64,000 bases of DNA from an uncultured Pelagibacteraceae bacterium (GCA_902524955.1 CABZEY010000001.1:62001-126000), one strand, 5' to 3'; positions 1 through 11,112 are shown, numbered from the stretch's first letter. The notes: a model not told the origin generated them from the sequence alone. Numbers and translations: made by a program.

Positions 1-849
1 GCTCCAATATCGAAAATTTTCTCTGAACTTTCAATTGCTTTAAGACTATTACCACTCACTATAAAATGCATTAAATCTATAATCTTAGACTCATCAGCTA
101 AACCCAATATCTTTCTAACCTTTTCTTCTGTAACTTTTTCCCCAAGCAAATTGTGAGTAACAATTACCTGATCTAAAATAGATAGTGCATCTCTAACAGA
201 TCCTTCAGAAGATTTGGATATTAATCTTAGAGAATTATTATCTATGTCTGCTTCCTCTTTTTTTGATATTTGAGTTAAAAAGCTAGTCATTTCATCAACT
301 TTAATTCTTCTTAAATCAAATCTTTGACATCTTGATAGTATTGTAACTGGAATTTTTTTAACTTCGGTAGTCGCTAATATAAACTTTAAATGTTGCGGTG
401 GTTCCTCTAAAGTTTTTAATAAAGCATTAAATGCCTGTTTGGATAGCATGTGAACTTCATCGATAATAAAAACTTTAAATTTAGCTATTGATGGGTGATA
501 TTTTGCAGCTTCTAAAATTTCTCTAATATCATCAATTCCAGTTTTAGACGCAGCATCCATCTCTAAAATATCAATATGATTTGAATTTGTAATAGATTTA
601 CAATGACAAAATTCTTTTTCAGAACATTTTTGTTCAGAGGTAAACTCAACATTACAATTAATAGCTTTGGCTATAATCCTTGCAGTTGTTGTTTTACCTG
701 TGCCTCTAATGCCGGTTAATAAATATGCATTCGGAGTTCTCTGAAGCTTTATCGCATTTTGGATAGACAAAACCATAGAATTTTGCCCAATTAGTTCGTT
801 AAACTTTTGAGGTCGATACTTTAGTGCTAATGGTTTTCTATTATTCATA
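1..849 (-). CDS. dnaX: DNA polymerase III subunit gamma/tau, N-terminal part (truncated by window edge)
   Basis: Reverse complement translates from ATG at 849 and includes PNAYLLTGIRGTGKTTTARIIAKAINC (Walker A) and HMLSKQAFNALLKTLEEPP; no stop before the window edge; absent from the ORF track because partial. Confidence 0.95.
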
Positions 850-859
850 ATTTTAAGCG

Positions 860-953
860 GGGAACTGAATAATAACCTGAAAAATTTACGGTACGGCTGC
901 TTTCTTTCGAACCTGACCGGATTAACGTAACATCCACCTATTATCAATTCCCC
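860..953 (-). ncRNA. ffs: Signal recognition particle RNA (bacterial small type, 4.5S-like)
   Basis: Minus strand contains GGTCAGGTTCGAAAGAAAGCAGCC, the conserved SRP RNA domain IV apical segment; ends pair (GGGGAA...TTCCCC); located next to dnaX. Confidence 0.93.
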
Positions 954-1002
954 ATACTAATATAACAAGTTAGTCTAAAATCTACATAGTAGAATCTGTG
1001 GA

Positions 1003-1848
1003 CTAGTCTTTATTTCTATAATTTGATGCTTGATAAACTCCCAGAATATCTAGGCTTTCAGTATTTTTTTTTAAAACCTCTAGGGCTGCATTTATCTTAG
1101 GATGATTAAAATGACCCTCAATATCCAGATAAAATAGTGCCTGATCAAAAGTATTGTTGACAGTAAAGCTTTCTAATTTTGTTAAATTAACATTATGTTT
1201 AGCAAATCCACCTAGGGAATTATAAAGCGCCGCGGGTATACTTTTTAGTTTGAATATACATGTTGTTATATATTTTTTTTCCTTATCAATAGTTGTAAAA
1301 TCTTTGTTATCAGATGACATAATTAAAAATCTTGTTGTATTACCAGAAATATCCTCAAAATTTTTTTCTATTACTTCTAAACCATAAATTTTTGCAGCTA
1401 GTTCTGAAGCTATAACTGCGCTTTGCATATTTTTTTCTTCGCTTAGTTTTTTAGCTGCACCAGCTGTATCAGTTTCAATTATCGGCATAAATTTATATTT
1501 ATTAATTTTATCATGACATTGTCCAATTGCGTGTGAATGACTTTTGATATATTTAATGTTTTCTAATTTATTTCCTTTTAAGATGATTAAGCAATGATTG
1601 ACTTTATGAAAAGACTCTCCAATAATTTTAAGTTTATATTTTGGCAATAAATAGTGCACATCTGCAACTCTTCCTGCTATAGAGTTTTCTATAGGTATAA
1701 CAGCTTTTACCTCTTTATTTTTTTTGGTTAAGCTTAATGCTTGATCAAAAGTTTTACACGGTATAACTTCTGCATTATCATAGATTTCTTTTGCAGCAAG
1801 ATGTGAGTAAGAACCAAGTTCACCTTGAATAGCTATTTTATGCGTCAT
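1003..1848 (-). CDS. pheA: Prephenate dehydratase
   Basis: GELGSYSHLAAKEIY start, PIENSIAGRV, GNTTRFLIM and C-terminal ACT-domain motifs. Confidence 0.93.
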   Translation of the reverse strand: MTHKIAIQGELGSYSHLAAKEIYDNAEVIPCKTFDQALSLTKKNKEVKAVIPIENSIAGRVADVHYLLPKYKLKIIGESFHKVNHCLIILKGNKLENIKYIKSHSHAIGQCHDKINKYKFMPIIETDTAGAAKKLSEEKNMQSAVIASELAAKIYGLEVIEKNFEDISGNTTRFLIMSSDNKDFTTIDKEKKYITTCIFKLKSIPAALYNSLGGFAKHNVNLTKLESFTVNNTFDQALFYLDIEGHFNHPKINAALEVLKKNTESLDILGVYQASNYRNKD

Positions 1849-2576
1849 AAAATTTTCCTAATTCTTTCCAAATCTTCTTTTGTATCAATACTTAACGGGT
1901 TATCATCTGTATATCCAACAAATATATCAATATTATGATCAATAAATCTCATTTGTTCAAGACTTCTATTTGTTTCATTACAAGTTTTTTCTAATTTTAC
2001 AAACCTTAATAAAGTATTTCTTTTATAAGCGTAAAGTCCAATATGATGATAGAAGAATTTTTCATCAGATATCGATCTCACAAAATCTAAAGCTTTTAAA
2101 AATTTTTTTTCTTTAAGATTATCTGATGTTACTGCTTTCACTACATTTTTATCATTCTTTTCGTTATTATATAATTTACTTGCAACTGTGGAGACTTGTA
2201 CATTTGGATTAGAAATCATAAAATTATTTATCATATTTATTGTTTCAAAATTTATATTTGGCATATCACCTTGTACATTTATTATTATCTCATGATCTAA
2301 ATTCAATTTACCTAATGCTTCACAAATTCTATCACTTCCAGTAGTATGGTGATTTCCAGTGATAATAGTATTTCCTCCATTTATTTTAATTTCATTTGCA
2401 ATATCTTCATCTGGTGTCGCAACGAATATATCACTTACATTTGATTTAATCGCACGTTCCCAAACATGTAAAATCATGGATTTATTATTTATTTCCAGTA
2501 ATGGTTTATTAGGTAGTCTTTTAGATGCTAAGTGACTGGGTATAATTATTGCAGTTTTATTCATTAAGTGCGACAA
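1845..2576 (-). CDS. kdsB: 3-deoxy-manno-octulosonate cytidylyltransferase
   Basis: IIPSHLASKRLPNKPL, NVQGDMPNI, HHIGLYAYKR motifs; overlaps pheA by 4 nt. Confidence 0.93.
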   Translation of the reverse strand: MSHLMNKTAIIIPSHLASKRLPNKPLLEINNKSMILHVWERAIKSNVSDIFVATPDEDIANEIKINGGNTIITGNHHTTGSDRICEALGKLNLDHEIIINVQGDMPNINFETINMINNFMISNPNVQVSTVASKLYNNEKNDKNVVKAVTSDNLKEKKFLKALDFVRSISDEKFFYHHIGLYAYKRNTLLRFVKLEKTCNETNRSLEQMRFIDHNIDIFVGYTDDNPLSIDTKEDLERIRKIL

Positions 2577-2639
2577 CAGTTACTTTATTTTATACTCTAA
2601 ATCTCTAAAAAAATAATATATGAATTCATTAATTAAGTA

Positions 2640-3182
2640 ATGGATAGTTTTGAATTTAATAAAATAGCTGCTGCAGTATTGGTTACCGCCTTACTTTTTA
2701 TAGGTATCAAAGAGTTAGGAAATTTTATCTATCACGTAGATAAACCAAAAAAATCTGCATATAAAGTTGAGGGTGTTACAGAAAATTCTGTAGGTACAAA
2801 AAAAGAAGTTAAAATTGAAGAAAAGTTAGCGTCAATAAAACCATTACTTGCATCAGCGTCTATTGATGATGGAGCGAAAGTATTCAAAAAGTGTGCAGCC
2901 TGTCATAGTATAGATAAAGGTGGTGCAAATAAAATTGGTCCTGCTCTATGGGGTGTTGTTAATCGTAAAATTGGTGGTGTACAAGGTTTCAAATATTCGA
3001 CGGCAATGGCTAATTATGGAAAAAACTGGTCTTTCGAAGAATTAAATGGTTTTCTTCATAAACCTATGAAATACATGAAAGGAACTAAGATGGGTTTTAT
3101 TGGTTTAAAAAAAGATAAAGATAGAGCAAATGTCATAGCATATATGAATAGTAAAAGTGATGCTCCGGCACCTCTTAAATAA
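2640..3182 (+). CDS. cycM: Membrane-anchored class I cytochrome c
   Basis: N-terminal TM anchor, CAACH heme motif, GPALWGVVNRKIG, YMKGTKMGF; divergent from kdsB-pheA. Confidence 0.88.
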   Translation: MDSFEFNKIAAAVLVTALLFIGIKELGNFIYHVDKPKKSAYKVEGVTENSVGTKKEVKIEEKLASIKPLLASASIDDGAKVFKKCAACHSIDKGGANKIGPALWGVVNRKIGGVQGFKYSTAMANYGKNWSFEELNGFLHKPMKYMKGTKMGFIGLKKDKDRANVIAYMNSKSDAPAPLK

Positions 3183-3218
3183 TTAAGATTCTTTTATACG
3201 CCTTATAAAATTTAGCCA

Positions 3219-4673
3219 ATGATTAAGGAATTGAATATATTCTTAAAAAAAGAGAATCTAACCATGGCTGGATTGGGTTTCTCAGCTGGTTTACCGATCA
3301 TGCTTGTTTTTTCTACACTTTCAGTATGGCTGGTAAAAGCAGGCATTGAAAGAAGCACTGTTACATTATTTAGCTGGGCAGGATTTGCTTATTCTTTTAA
3401 ATTTTTGTGGAGTCCTATAGTTGATAAATTTGAAATCCCATTGTTAAAAAAAATTGGACATAGAAAAAGTTGGTTATTAGTTACACAAATTTTAATTTTT
3501 TTTTCAATTATTTTAGCATCTTTCTCAAATCCACAAGATAATTTGAAATTTATGGCTATAGCAATCGTATTAATTGCATTTTTTAGTGCAACACAAGACA
3601 TTGTTATTGATGCATTTAGAATTGAGTCTGCTCCCGAAAAAAAACAAGGTCCACTTTCATCGATGTACTTAGCTGGGTATAGGATTGCAATGATTGTTTC
3701 CGGAGCTGGTAGTCTTTGGTTAGCTTCATATTTAGGAGGTGAAAACTACCAACAAAATATATGGAGACAGGTTTATCAATCAATGAGCCTGTTTATGATA
3801 ATAGGTTTAACTTGTACTCTAATATCAAAAGAACCAAACACAAAAAATAATAGTAAAATAAACCGAATTAATCAAATTAAATTTACTCTTTCAACAATAT
3901 TATCTATCATCATTTTTTTTGTTATTTTTTTTAATTTTCCAAAAATAAATAATTTAAATTATACTTTTATATTTATTATCAATATAATAAAAATATTATT
4001 AAGTTTTTCTGCATCTATTTTTACTCTTTATGTTCTTGAGAAAATTAAATTTTTACCGAAAAGACAATCTCAGGAAATATTTATTAAACCTATTACAAAT
4101 TTTTTTATTCGTTATAAAAAAATCGCGATAATTATTTTACTACTGATTGGTCTTTACAGAATAGCTGATGTTGTGATGGGCGTAATGGCAAATATTTTTT
4201 ATTTGGAAAAAGGTTATGAAATAAAAGATATAGCAACATTTTCAAAATTCTTTGGATTAATAGCTACAATACTTGGCGGATTTCTGGGTGGTATCGTTGC
4301 TATGAGATTTGGTACATACAAAAGTTTATTAATCGGAGCTATAACTGCGGCACTAACAAATGTTCTATTTTCTTTTCTTGCTATTACTGAAAAAAATTTA
4401 TTTTTTTTAGCTACCATCATAACAGCCGATAACCTGGCAAGTGGTTTTGCAGGAGCAGCATTTGTGGTTTATCTTTCATCTTTAACTTCAATTCGCTTCA
4501 CCGCTACTCAATATGCTTTATTTAGCTCTTTAATGCTGTTTATCCCAAAATTAATCGCGGGTTACTCTGGTGCCATTGTAGATGTAATTAATTATCCGTT
4601 TTTTTTCATATTTACTGCCATTTTAGGTATTCCTGTGATTTTTATTATTATTTATTTGAATAAAATTAATTAA
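3219..4673 (+). CDS. AmpG-like major facilitator permease
   Basis: Multi-TM; GFSAGLPIMLVFSTLSVWL and DIVIDAFRIE motifs typical of AmpG-family transporters. Confidence 0.82.
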   Translation: MIKELNIFLKKENLTMAGLGFSAGLPIMLVFSTLSVWLVKAGIERSTVTLFSWAGFAYSFKFLWSPIVDKFEIPLLKKIGHRKSWLLVTQILIFFSIILASFSNPQDNLKFMAIAIVLIAFFSATQDIVIDAFRIESAPEKKQGPLSSMYLAGYRIAMIVSGAGSLWLASYLGGENYQQNIWRQVYQSMSLFMIIGLTCTLISKEPNTKNNSKINRINQIKFTLSTILSIIIFFVIFFNFPKINNLNYTFIFIINIIKILLSFSASIFTLYVLEKIKFLPKRQSQEIFIKPITNFFIRYKKIAIIILLLIGLYRIADVVMGVMANIFYLEKGYEIKDIATFSKFFGLIATILGGFLGGIVAMRFGTYKSLLIGAITAALTNVLFSFLAITEKNLFFLATIITADNLASGFAGAAFVVYLSSLTSIRFTATQYALFSSLMLFIPKLIAGYSGAIVDVINYPFFFIFTAILGIPVIFIIIYLNKIN

Positions 4674-4711
4674 AAATTTTACACAAAATAGTGTTAATGA
4701 TACGAGAACGC

Positions 4712-5047
4712 ATGAAAATAATACTTTACATTTTAGCTTTAATACTTGTTTCAAATTTTAAAGCTTTTGCTGAATATAAAACTATTACAAAAAAAGAGTT
4801 TCTAAACCAAAATCTTAAAATTTTAGAAAAAAGATTTGATCAAATTGATACTAATAACGATCAAAAAATAGACGCCAAAGAAAATAAAGCTTGGAGAGAA
4901 AAAGTTATTAAAGCAAGGCAGGAAAGAGCTAAAAAATTGAAAAAAAAATCTCAAGAACTAGCAAAAAAAATTGACACTAATAAAGATGGTAAAATTACTA
5001 AGAAAGAGCTTGAAGATTATAAAAAAAAATTAAATACTAAAAAATAG
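4712..5047 (+). CDS. Secreted/periplasmic EF-hand domain protein
   Basis: Signal peptide from internal Met at 4712 (track start 4691); two EF-hand loops DTNNDQKIDAKE and DTNKDGKITKKE. Confidence 0.8.
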   Translation: MKIILYILALILVSNFKAFAEYKTITKKEFLNQNLKILEKRFDQIDTNNDQKIDAKENKAWREKVIKARQERAKKLKKKSQELAKKIDTNKDGKITKKELEDYKKKLNTKK

Positions 5048-5795
5048 CTTTCATTATTAGTAAAACTCCCATTATTACTAGCATTAAATTAAATAATAAT
5101 TTGAATAGAGACTCGCTAATTTTTTTTCTTAAAATCGTCCCTAAGTAAACTCCCGTTAATATCGGAATACATGAAATTGTTGAAAGAATTAATATTTTGA
5201 TATTTATCAAATCATTAAAACTAAATAATAAAAATTGTGTACATGAAAAAATAAAAAAAGTTAACCCCATCAATTGAATGACTTGATTTTTAGTATATTG
5301 CAGAGATTGTATGAGAAAAATAAATGGCATTGTATATATTCCTGTAACACCTGTTACTACTCCAGTCGTACTGCCAATAAACAACTGATAATTTTTTGAT
5401 CCGAAATTTTTAAACTTTATTTCATATTTAATTAAACTCAAAGTAGAATTAAAAATTAATATTGCCGCTAAAATAATTAGAATTGTATTAGAGTTAAGTA
5501 ATAGTAAAAAATAAAAACCAGGAAATACAAAAAGAAAGGCAGAAATTTGAAATAATCTAGTATCACTCATAATTTTTTTTAAATATTTGCCATCAATCAT
5601 TTGGTATAAATTTGTCAATATTACTGGTAATAAAATAAGTGAAATTGACACTTTAATATCAAAAATAAAACTTAAAAATGTTAATGTAACTGTAGGTAAA
5701 CCAACTCCAATCAAGCCTTTAATTAAACCACCAGCAAAAAAAATTAAAACTATTTGAATTAATGTTAAATAATCAATATTTGATATTACTTGCAT
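5037..5795 (-). CDS. TauE/SafE family sulfite exporter-like permease
   Basis: GGLIKGLIGVGLPT N-terminal motif and GVVTGVTGIYTMP repeat, multi-TM. Confidence 0.85.
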   Translation of the reverse strand: MQVISNIDYLTLIQIVLIFFAGGLIKGLIGVGLPTVTLTFLSFIFDIKVSISLILLPVILTNLYQMIDGKYLKKIMSDTRLFQISAFLFVFPGFYFLLLLNSNTILIILAAILIFNSTLSLIKYEIKFKNFGSKNYQLFIGSTTGVVTGVTGIYTMPFIFLIQSLQYTKNQVIQLMGLTFFIFSCTQFLLFSFNDLINIKILILSTISCIPILTGVYLGTILRKKISESLFKLLFNLMLVIMGVLLIMKAIF

Positions 5796-5825
5796 TAAAA
5801 TTTAAATTATAATTAAGTAGTTTAT

Positions 5826-6245
5826 ATGATTATTGAATGCAAATGTAAAAAATACAAGTTTAAAATACCTAAGAATAAAAATTTAGTTACAGTTGACAAA
5901 GTAAAATGTGAAATTTGCGATGAGGAATGGAATATAAATTTAAATATAACAACTTCCAACAACGAAAGTTTAGACATACTTGAAAATATCAATCCAGCAA
6001 GAGCAAATATTAAATTGAAAACTAAAGATAGTAAAAATGGTGATAAATTATTGCCTTATACATTAATCTTTTTTACAATTTTTTTTATATTTTATGTACT
6101 TGCTGTCAATTTTAAACACGAGGTTTTACAAAAATTTCCAAATTTAAAAAATATTTATGAGAGCTTAGAACTTGTATCTGAAATAGTTAAATCATATATT
6201 GCATATTTTAAAGAGCTATTAAGTGAACAATTCAATAATTTATAA
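5826..6245 (+). CDS. Hypothetical membrane protein with N-terminal Cys-rich zinc-ribbon-like segment
   Basis: CKCKKYKF...CEICDEEW Cys pairs followed by a single TM helix; MJ0042-like by pattern only. Confidence 0.6.
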   Translation: MIIECKCKKYKFKIPKNKNLVTVDKVKCEICDEEWNINLNITTSNNESLDILENINPARANIKLKTKDSKNGDKLLPYTLIFFTIFFIFYVLAVNFKHEVLQKFPNLKNIYESLELVSEIVKSYIAYFKELLSEQFNNL

Positions 6246-7803
6246 TTTTTTTTTAAATTCAGTATTTCTAGATTTAAAGAAACATTTTAAAATTTCATTT
6301 TTACCTCCATTGCTCATTTATTTGGCTGCAGGAGTATCGAGTTTAACTGGAATAGTTGGAATCTTTTTTATTAAAGACTACCTTAATCTATCAGCAGCTT
6401 TTCTGGCCGGTCTTGGTTTTTGGGCAGGTATACCATGGGCATTAAAAATGCCACTGGGTCATATAGTTGATCTAATTTGGAATAAAAAAAATATTTTAAT
6501 ATACATCGGTGCAACTCTTATAACGATTAGCCTAATCATCATGTATTTTCTAATTTCTGATACAGAGTTTATGACTAACTACATGGCTGCTGAAAAATGG
6601 TTCATATTAAGTACCATTTTATCACCCGTTGGCTATGTACTTCAAGATGTAGTGGCCGATGCAATGACTGTCGAAGCGGTACCTAATTATGATAAAAATA
6701 AAAAAAAATATTCTGCAAAAGAAATTAAAGCCATGCATACTACGATGCAAACCTTTGGACGTTTTGCAATTATTGGTGGTACAGTTTTAGTTGCCGCTGC
6801 TAATATTTACTTTTTTAGAGATGCATCCTCTTTGAACGAAAATGAACAAATTTCGCTATACTCGGATATTTACCTTTATGCATTAATTATACCTTTGATA
6901 TCTATTTCAGGTGTTATTTTATCTAAAATTCTTCTTATAAATAATAAAATAAACTATGAAAATATAAAACCAGATTATTCAATTATAATCGGTAGTTTAA
7001 TATTTGTAATATTTGTTTCAACTGTTGGACTTTTAAATCACAAATTATCTCAGGAAATTGTATTTTGTGGTTCACTAATTATTGTTGGTTTTTTGATGAA
7101 AAGTCTTTTAAATAAAATTTCACCAACAATCAGAAGTACAATCATAGGCACAGCTTTGGTAGTGTTTATGTTTAGAGCGGTGCCAGGTATTGGAGCTGGG
7201 ATGGGTTGGTTTGAAATTGATATTTTAGGTTTCGATCAAAGTTTTTTTTCATTATTATCTCTGATTAGTTCATTATTGACGATGGTTGGTATAATTATTT
7301 TTCGTAAATTTATGTACGAAAATACAATATCTCAAATAATAATTTATTTATCTTTTTTAAATGCAATTCTACTTCTGCCAAGTTTAGGAATGTATTACGG
7401 TTTACATGAATGGACTGCGAGAATTACTAACAATGTTATTGATGCAAAATTTATTGCAATTATAAATACAGCCTTAGAGTCTCCATTAGGACAAGTTGCT
7501 ATGATTCCTATGCTAGCGTGGATAGCAAAAAATGCTCCTTCAAATCTTAAAGCAACCTTTTTTGCAGTATTTGCATCATTTACCAATTTAGCTTTAAGTG
7601 CAAGTAATTTACTAACCAAGTATCTCAATCAAATATTTGTAGTAACCCGGGAAGTTAAAGATAAATTGAATAATGATATATTAATAAACGCTAATTATGA
7701 TGAATTAGGGATATTAATATTTGTAGTTATTTTATTAACATTTTTTTTGCCGTACCTTACGATTATATTAATACAAAAAACCAAATTTCAAACCAATGAA
7801 TAA
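6223..7803 (+). CDS. MFS / folate-biopterin transporter-like permease
   Basis: GTG start at 6223; multi-TM; LAGLGFWAGIPWALKMPLGHIVD, GYVLQDVVADAMTVEAVP. Confidence 0.68.
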   Translation: MNNSIIYNFFLNSVFLDLKKHFKISFLPPLLIYLAAGVSSLTGIVGIFFIKDYLNLSAAFLAGLGFWAGIPWALKMPLGHIVDLIWNKKNILIYIGATLITISLIIMYFLISDTEFMTNYMAAEKWFILSTILSPVGYVLQDVVADAMTVEAVPNYDKNKKKYSAKEIKAMHTTMQTFGRFAIIGGTVLVAAANIYFFRDASSLNENEQISLYSDIYLYALIIPLISISGVILSKILLINNKINYENIKPDYSIIIGSLIFVIFVSTVGLLNHKLSQEIVFCGSLIIVGFLMKSLLNKISPTIRSTIIGTALVVFMFRAVPGIGAGMGWFEIDILGFDQSFFSLLSLISSLLTMVGIIIFRKFMYENTISQIIIYLSFLNAILLLPSLGMYYGLHEWTARITNNVIDAKFIAIINTALESPLGQVAMIPMLAWIAKNAPSNLKATFFAVFASFTNLALSASNLLTKYLNQIFVVTREVKDKLNNDILINANYDELGILIFVVILLTFFLPYLTIILIQKTKFQTNE

Positions 7804-8545
7804 AACTTTATCCTGTAAAAAAATAAAATCTATTCTGTATAAAAAGCCTAGTATCAAATCCGAACATTTAAAAGAAATGATATTTGGAGAAATATTTATT
7901 AAATTAAGAGAATATAAAAACTTTTATTATGGTTTCACACAATATGATAAATATTATGGATACATAAAAAAAAATTGTCTGCATAGTAATTCTAATAAAA
8001 ATAATTTCTTAGTAAATTCTGCTAGGGCTTACTTATACAAAAATAATAATTTAAAATCTAAAACAAAAAAATTTTTATACTTTAACTCAAAAGTACATAT
8101 TGCACTCATACAAAAAAAATTGTCCCAGAGTAATATTGGCTGGATTAAAAATACTGATTTAATATCTTTAAAAAATATAAAAAAAAAAAATTTCCTTGAG
8201 AACATTAAATTTTTTATGAAAACCAAATATACATGGGGCGGGAATACAACTGATGGAATAGATTGTTCGGGCTTAGTACAGGAGTTAATGAAAAATAAAT
8301 TAATTAGATGTCCTCGTGATAGTAAAAAACAAGAAATTTTCTTTAAAAAATCAGTGATTAGAAAAGAAGTTAAAAAAGGAGATTTACTATTCTGGAAAGG
8401 TCATGTTGCTATTGCGTTGAATAAAAAGGAATGTGTACATGCATATGGCCCGGCAAAAAAAGTTGTTAAAATTAAAATAAATAGATTAATTTCAAAATTG
8501 ACAAAAAAATCTTTAGAATTATCTTCTATTAAAAGACCATTGTAG
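7796..8545 (+). CDS. NlpC/P60 (C40) peptidoglycan hydrolase-like protein
   Basis: TWGGNTTDGIDCSGLVQ catalytic Cys motif, GDLLFWKGHVAI catalytic His motif. Confidence 0.88.
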   Translation: MNKTLSCKKIKSILYKKPSIKSEHLKEMIFGEIFIKLREYKNFYYGFTQYDKYYGYIKKNCLHSNSNKNNFLVNSARAYLYKNNNLKSKTKKFLYFNSKVHIALIQKKLSQSNIGWIKNTDLISLKNIKKKNFLENIKFFMKTKYTWGGNTTDGIDCSGLVQELMKNKLIRCPRDSKKQEIFFKKSVIRKEVKKGDLLFWKGHVAIALNKKECVHAYGPAKKVVKIKINRLISKLTKKSLELSSIKRPL

Positions 8546-8636
8546 ATTAAGGAGAACATTTTAAGGGTTGATTCGGTCGCTCTTTATCCATAATTTGTTC
8601 TTGGGATTTATCTAAATATAGTAGGTCAATATTATT

Positions 8637-11108
8637 ATGCCACAACTAACTGCAACAAAAATTTTAGCCATCTTAGGTCCTACGAATACAGGAAAAACAT
8701 TTTTAGCAATTGAAAGAATGCTTGAACACGGAAGCGGTGTTATCGGATTTCCCCTCAGACTATTAGCAAGAGAAGTTTATGATAACGTTGTAAAAAAAAT
8801 TGGTATTAATCGTGTTGCTCTCGTCACAGGTGAAGAAAAAATAATTCCTCCAAAAGCAGACTTTTACCTATGTACCGTTGAGTCCATGCCTCAAGATATC
8901 AATTTTGAATTTGCAGCGATTGATGAAATACAAATGTGCGCTGATCCTGAAAGAGGTCATATTTTTACTGAAAGACTTCTATCGTATCGCGGAGATAAAT
9001 TAACAATGTTTCTAGGTTCTGATACAATTAAAACATTAATTTCTTATTTAGTTCCAGAAACAGAATTTATTTATAGAGATAGATTATCAAAGTTAACATA
9101 TTCTGGTTATAAAAAAATCTCCAGAATAAAACCCCGTAGTGCAATAATTGCTTTTTCAACTGATGATGTTTATGCTCTAGCAGAATTTGTAAGACGTCAA
9201 AAAGGTGGTGCAGCCGTTGTGATGGGATCTTTGAGTCCAAAAACAAGAAATTCTCAAGTCGAAATATATCAATCTGGCGATGTTGATTATTTAATAGCAA
9301 CTGATGCAATTGGTATGGGAATAAATATGGACATAGACAATGTATATTTTAGTGGGTTAAAAAAATATGACGGTAAACAAATTAGAAATTTGAGAGATAG
9401 TGAAATAGGACAAATAAGCGGACGTGCGGGACGTTATATGAACAATGGATCTTTTGGAACAACAGGTGATTGTGAAAAATTAACAGATGAACAAATTGAA
9501 AAAGTGGAGAATCATAAGTTTGACGACGTAGTTAATATTTACTGGAGAAATAGTGAATTAGATTTTACTTCTAGTAACGATCTTATTAATAGTTTAAACA
9601 AAAAACCTTTTGATAAGTCATTATCTAGAAATAAAGACCTTATTGATGAGAGTACTTTTAGATATCTAATCTCTGAAAATTCAAATTTTAATTTTAGGAA
9701 TAATTATCGAAATGTTAAGCTGCTGTGGGAGTGTTGTCAAATTCCAGATTTTACTAAAAGTTCGTATAACGAGCATACTGACATCATTTTTAAAGTTTTT
9801 TCTTTTCTATCTTCGAAAAAAGGTAAAATTAATAATAACTGGATGAAACAACAATTAAATAATTTAGATAATTATGAAGGAAATATAGACTCTTTAGCAA
9901 ATAGAATATCCTACGTGAGAACATGGTCATATGTGTCGAATAAAAGTAATTGGGTCGAAAATGCAGATTACTGGATTGCAAAAACAAAAGATATAGAGGA
10001 TAAATTATCAGAAAAATTACATGAAGAATTATCCAAAAGCTTTGTTGATAAAAGAATTAGCGTTTTATCTAAAGGTTTAAAACAAGATATACAATTAAAT
10101 ACGAAAATTCTCGATGACAATAATATATACATTAATGATCATTTGATTGGGAAAATTAATGGTTTAAAAATAGAATTAAATTACTCAAAATCAAATTTAG
10201 ATACTGATATAAAATCTTTAAAAAAAGCAGCAAGATCTGGGGCACAAAATGAATTAAAACAAAGGATTGATTATATAGTTAATAACTTAAACTCTTTAGA
10301 ATTAAGAGATGATTACAAAGTATATTGGGATAATAAAAAAATTGCTGAATTAAAACCAGGAAAAAACTACCTTAATCCTCAAATTAAACTTTTAATCGAC
10401 GACACTATTGATGAGAACCAATATATAAAGCTTAAAATCGCAATAGCAAATTGGATTGAAAGTCAGATAAAAAATAATTTAAATGACTTAATATCTATCG
10501 AAAAAGCAGTATTTAAGAATTCTTTTTCAAGAGGATTAGCCTACCAGCTTTTTGAACACAACGGAGTTTTAGTAAGAGAAAATGTTAACGAATTAGTACA
10601 AAACATCTCAAAGGAAGAACGTTTTAGTTTAAGAAAAAAAGGGATCAAGATTGGCAAATACCACATTTATCAACCCAGAATGATAAGGCCAAGTGCAATA
10701 AAATTTAAAAGTATTCTATGGAAATGCTTTAAGAATACTAGAGATTTAAATTATCCAAAATTTGGTCTTAACTTTGTAAGTAATTTCCCAAATAAAAATA
10801 TAGAGTTTTTAAGAATTTGTGGATTTGAGACCTTTGGAAAATTTATTATTAGAATAGATATTTTAGAAAGACTTTACCTGGAAATAATTTCAAGATCTAA
10901 AAACTATAAATTTAAGCTAGACTCAAAGATTCTAAATTTGCTAGGCTGTAGTAAAGAAGATTTTGTTAATTTTATTAAATATTTAAATTACAAAATTATA
11001 AATGATAAAGATGATATTATATTCAGATTTGTGCCAAAAAAAAACAAGGGAAATACCTTTAAAACAAAAAAAAATGTCTTTTCTATATTGCAGAACCTAA
11101 AAGTATAA
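8637..11108 (+). CDS. SUV3-like superfamily 2 RNA/DNA helicase
   Basis: GPTNTGKT, DEIQMCADPERGHIFTERLL, TDAIGMGINMDID, GQISGRAGRY helicase motifs; similar to mitochondrial SUV3. Confidence 0.9.
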   Translation: MPQLTATKILAILGPTNTGKTFLAIERMLEHGSGVIGFPLRLLAREVYDNVVKKIGINRVALVTGEEKIIPPKADFYLCTVESMPQDINFEFAAIDEIQMCADPERGHIFTERLLSYRGDKLTMFLGSDTIKTLISYLVPETEFIYRDRLSKLTYSGYKKISRIKPRSAIIAFSTDDVYALAEFVRRQKGGAAVVMGSLSPKTRNSQVEIYQSGDVDYLIATDAIGMGINMDIDNVYFSGLKKYDGKQIRNLRDSEIGQISGRAGRYMNNGSFGTTGDCEKLTDEQIEKVENHKFDDVVNIYWRNSELDFTSSNDLINSLNKKPFDKSLSRNKDLIDESTFRYLISENSNFNFRNNYRNVKLLWECCQIPDFTKSSYNEHTDIIFKVFSFLSSKKGKINNNWMKQQLNNLDNYEGNIDSLANRISYVRTWSYVSNKSNWVENADYWIAKTKDIEDKLSEKLHEELSKSFVDKRISVLSKGLKQDIQLNTKILDDNNIYINDHLIGKINGLKIELNYSKSNLDTDIKSLKKAARSGAQNELKQRIDYIVNNLNSLELRDDYKVYWDNKKIAELKPGKNYLNPQIKLLIDDTIDENQYIKLKIAIANWIESQIKNNLNDLISIEKAVFKNSFSRGLAYQLFEHNGVLVRENVNELVQNISKEERFSLRKKGIKIGKYHIYQPRMIRPSAIKFKSILWKCFKNTRDLNYPKFGLNFVSNFPNKNIEFLRICGFETFGKFIIRIDILERLYLEIISRSKNYKFKLDSKILNLLGCSKEDFVNFIKYLNYKIINDKDDIIFRFVPKKNKGNTFKTKKNVFSILQNLKV

Positions 11109-11112
11109 ATTT

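Noticed and set aside
3389-3601. Antisense ORF (70 aa) inside the AmpG-like permease
   Set aside because: Fully contained opposite a convincing CDS, no recognisable motif; shadow ORF. The same applies to 4214-4420, 7395-7628, 8029-8226, 9067-9309, 11596-11814, 11817-12017 and similar.
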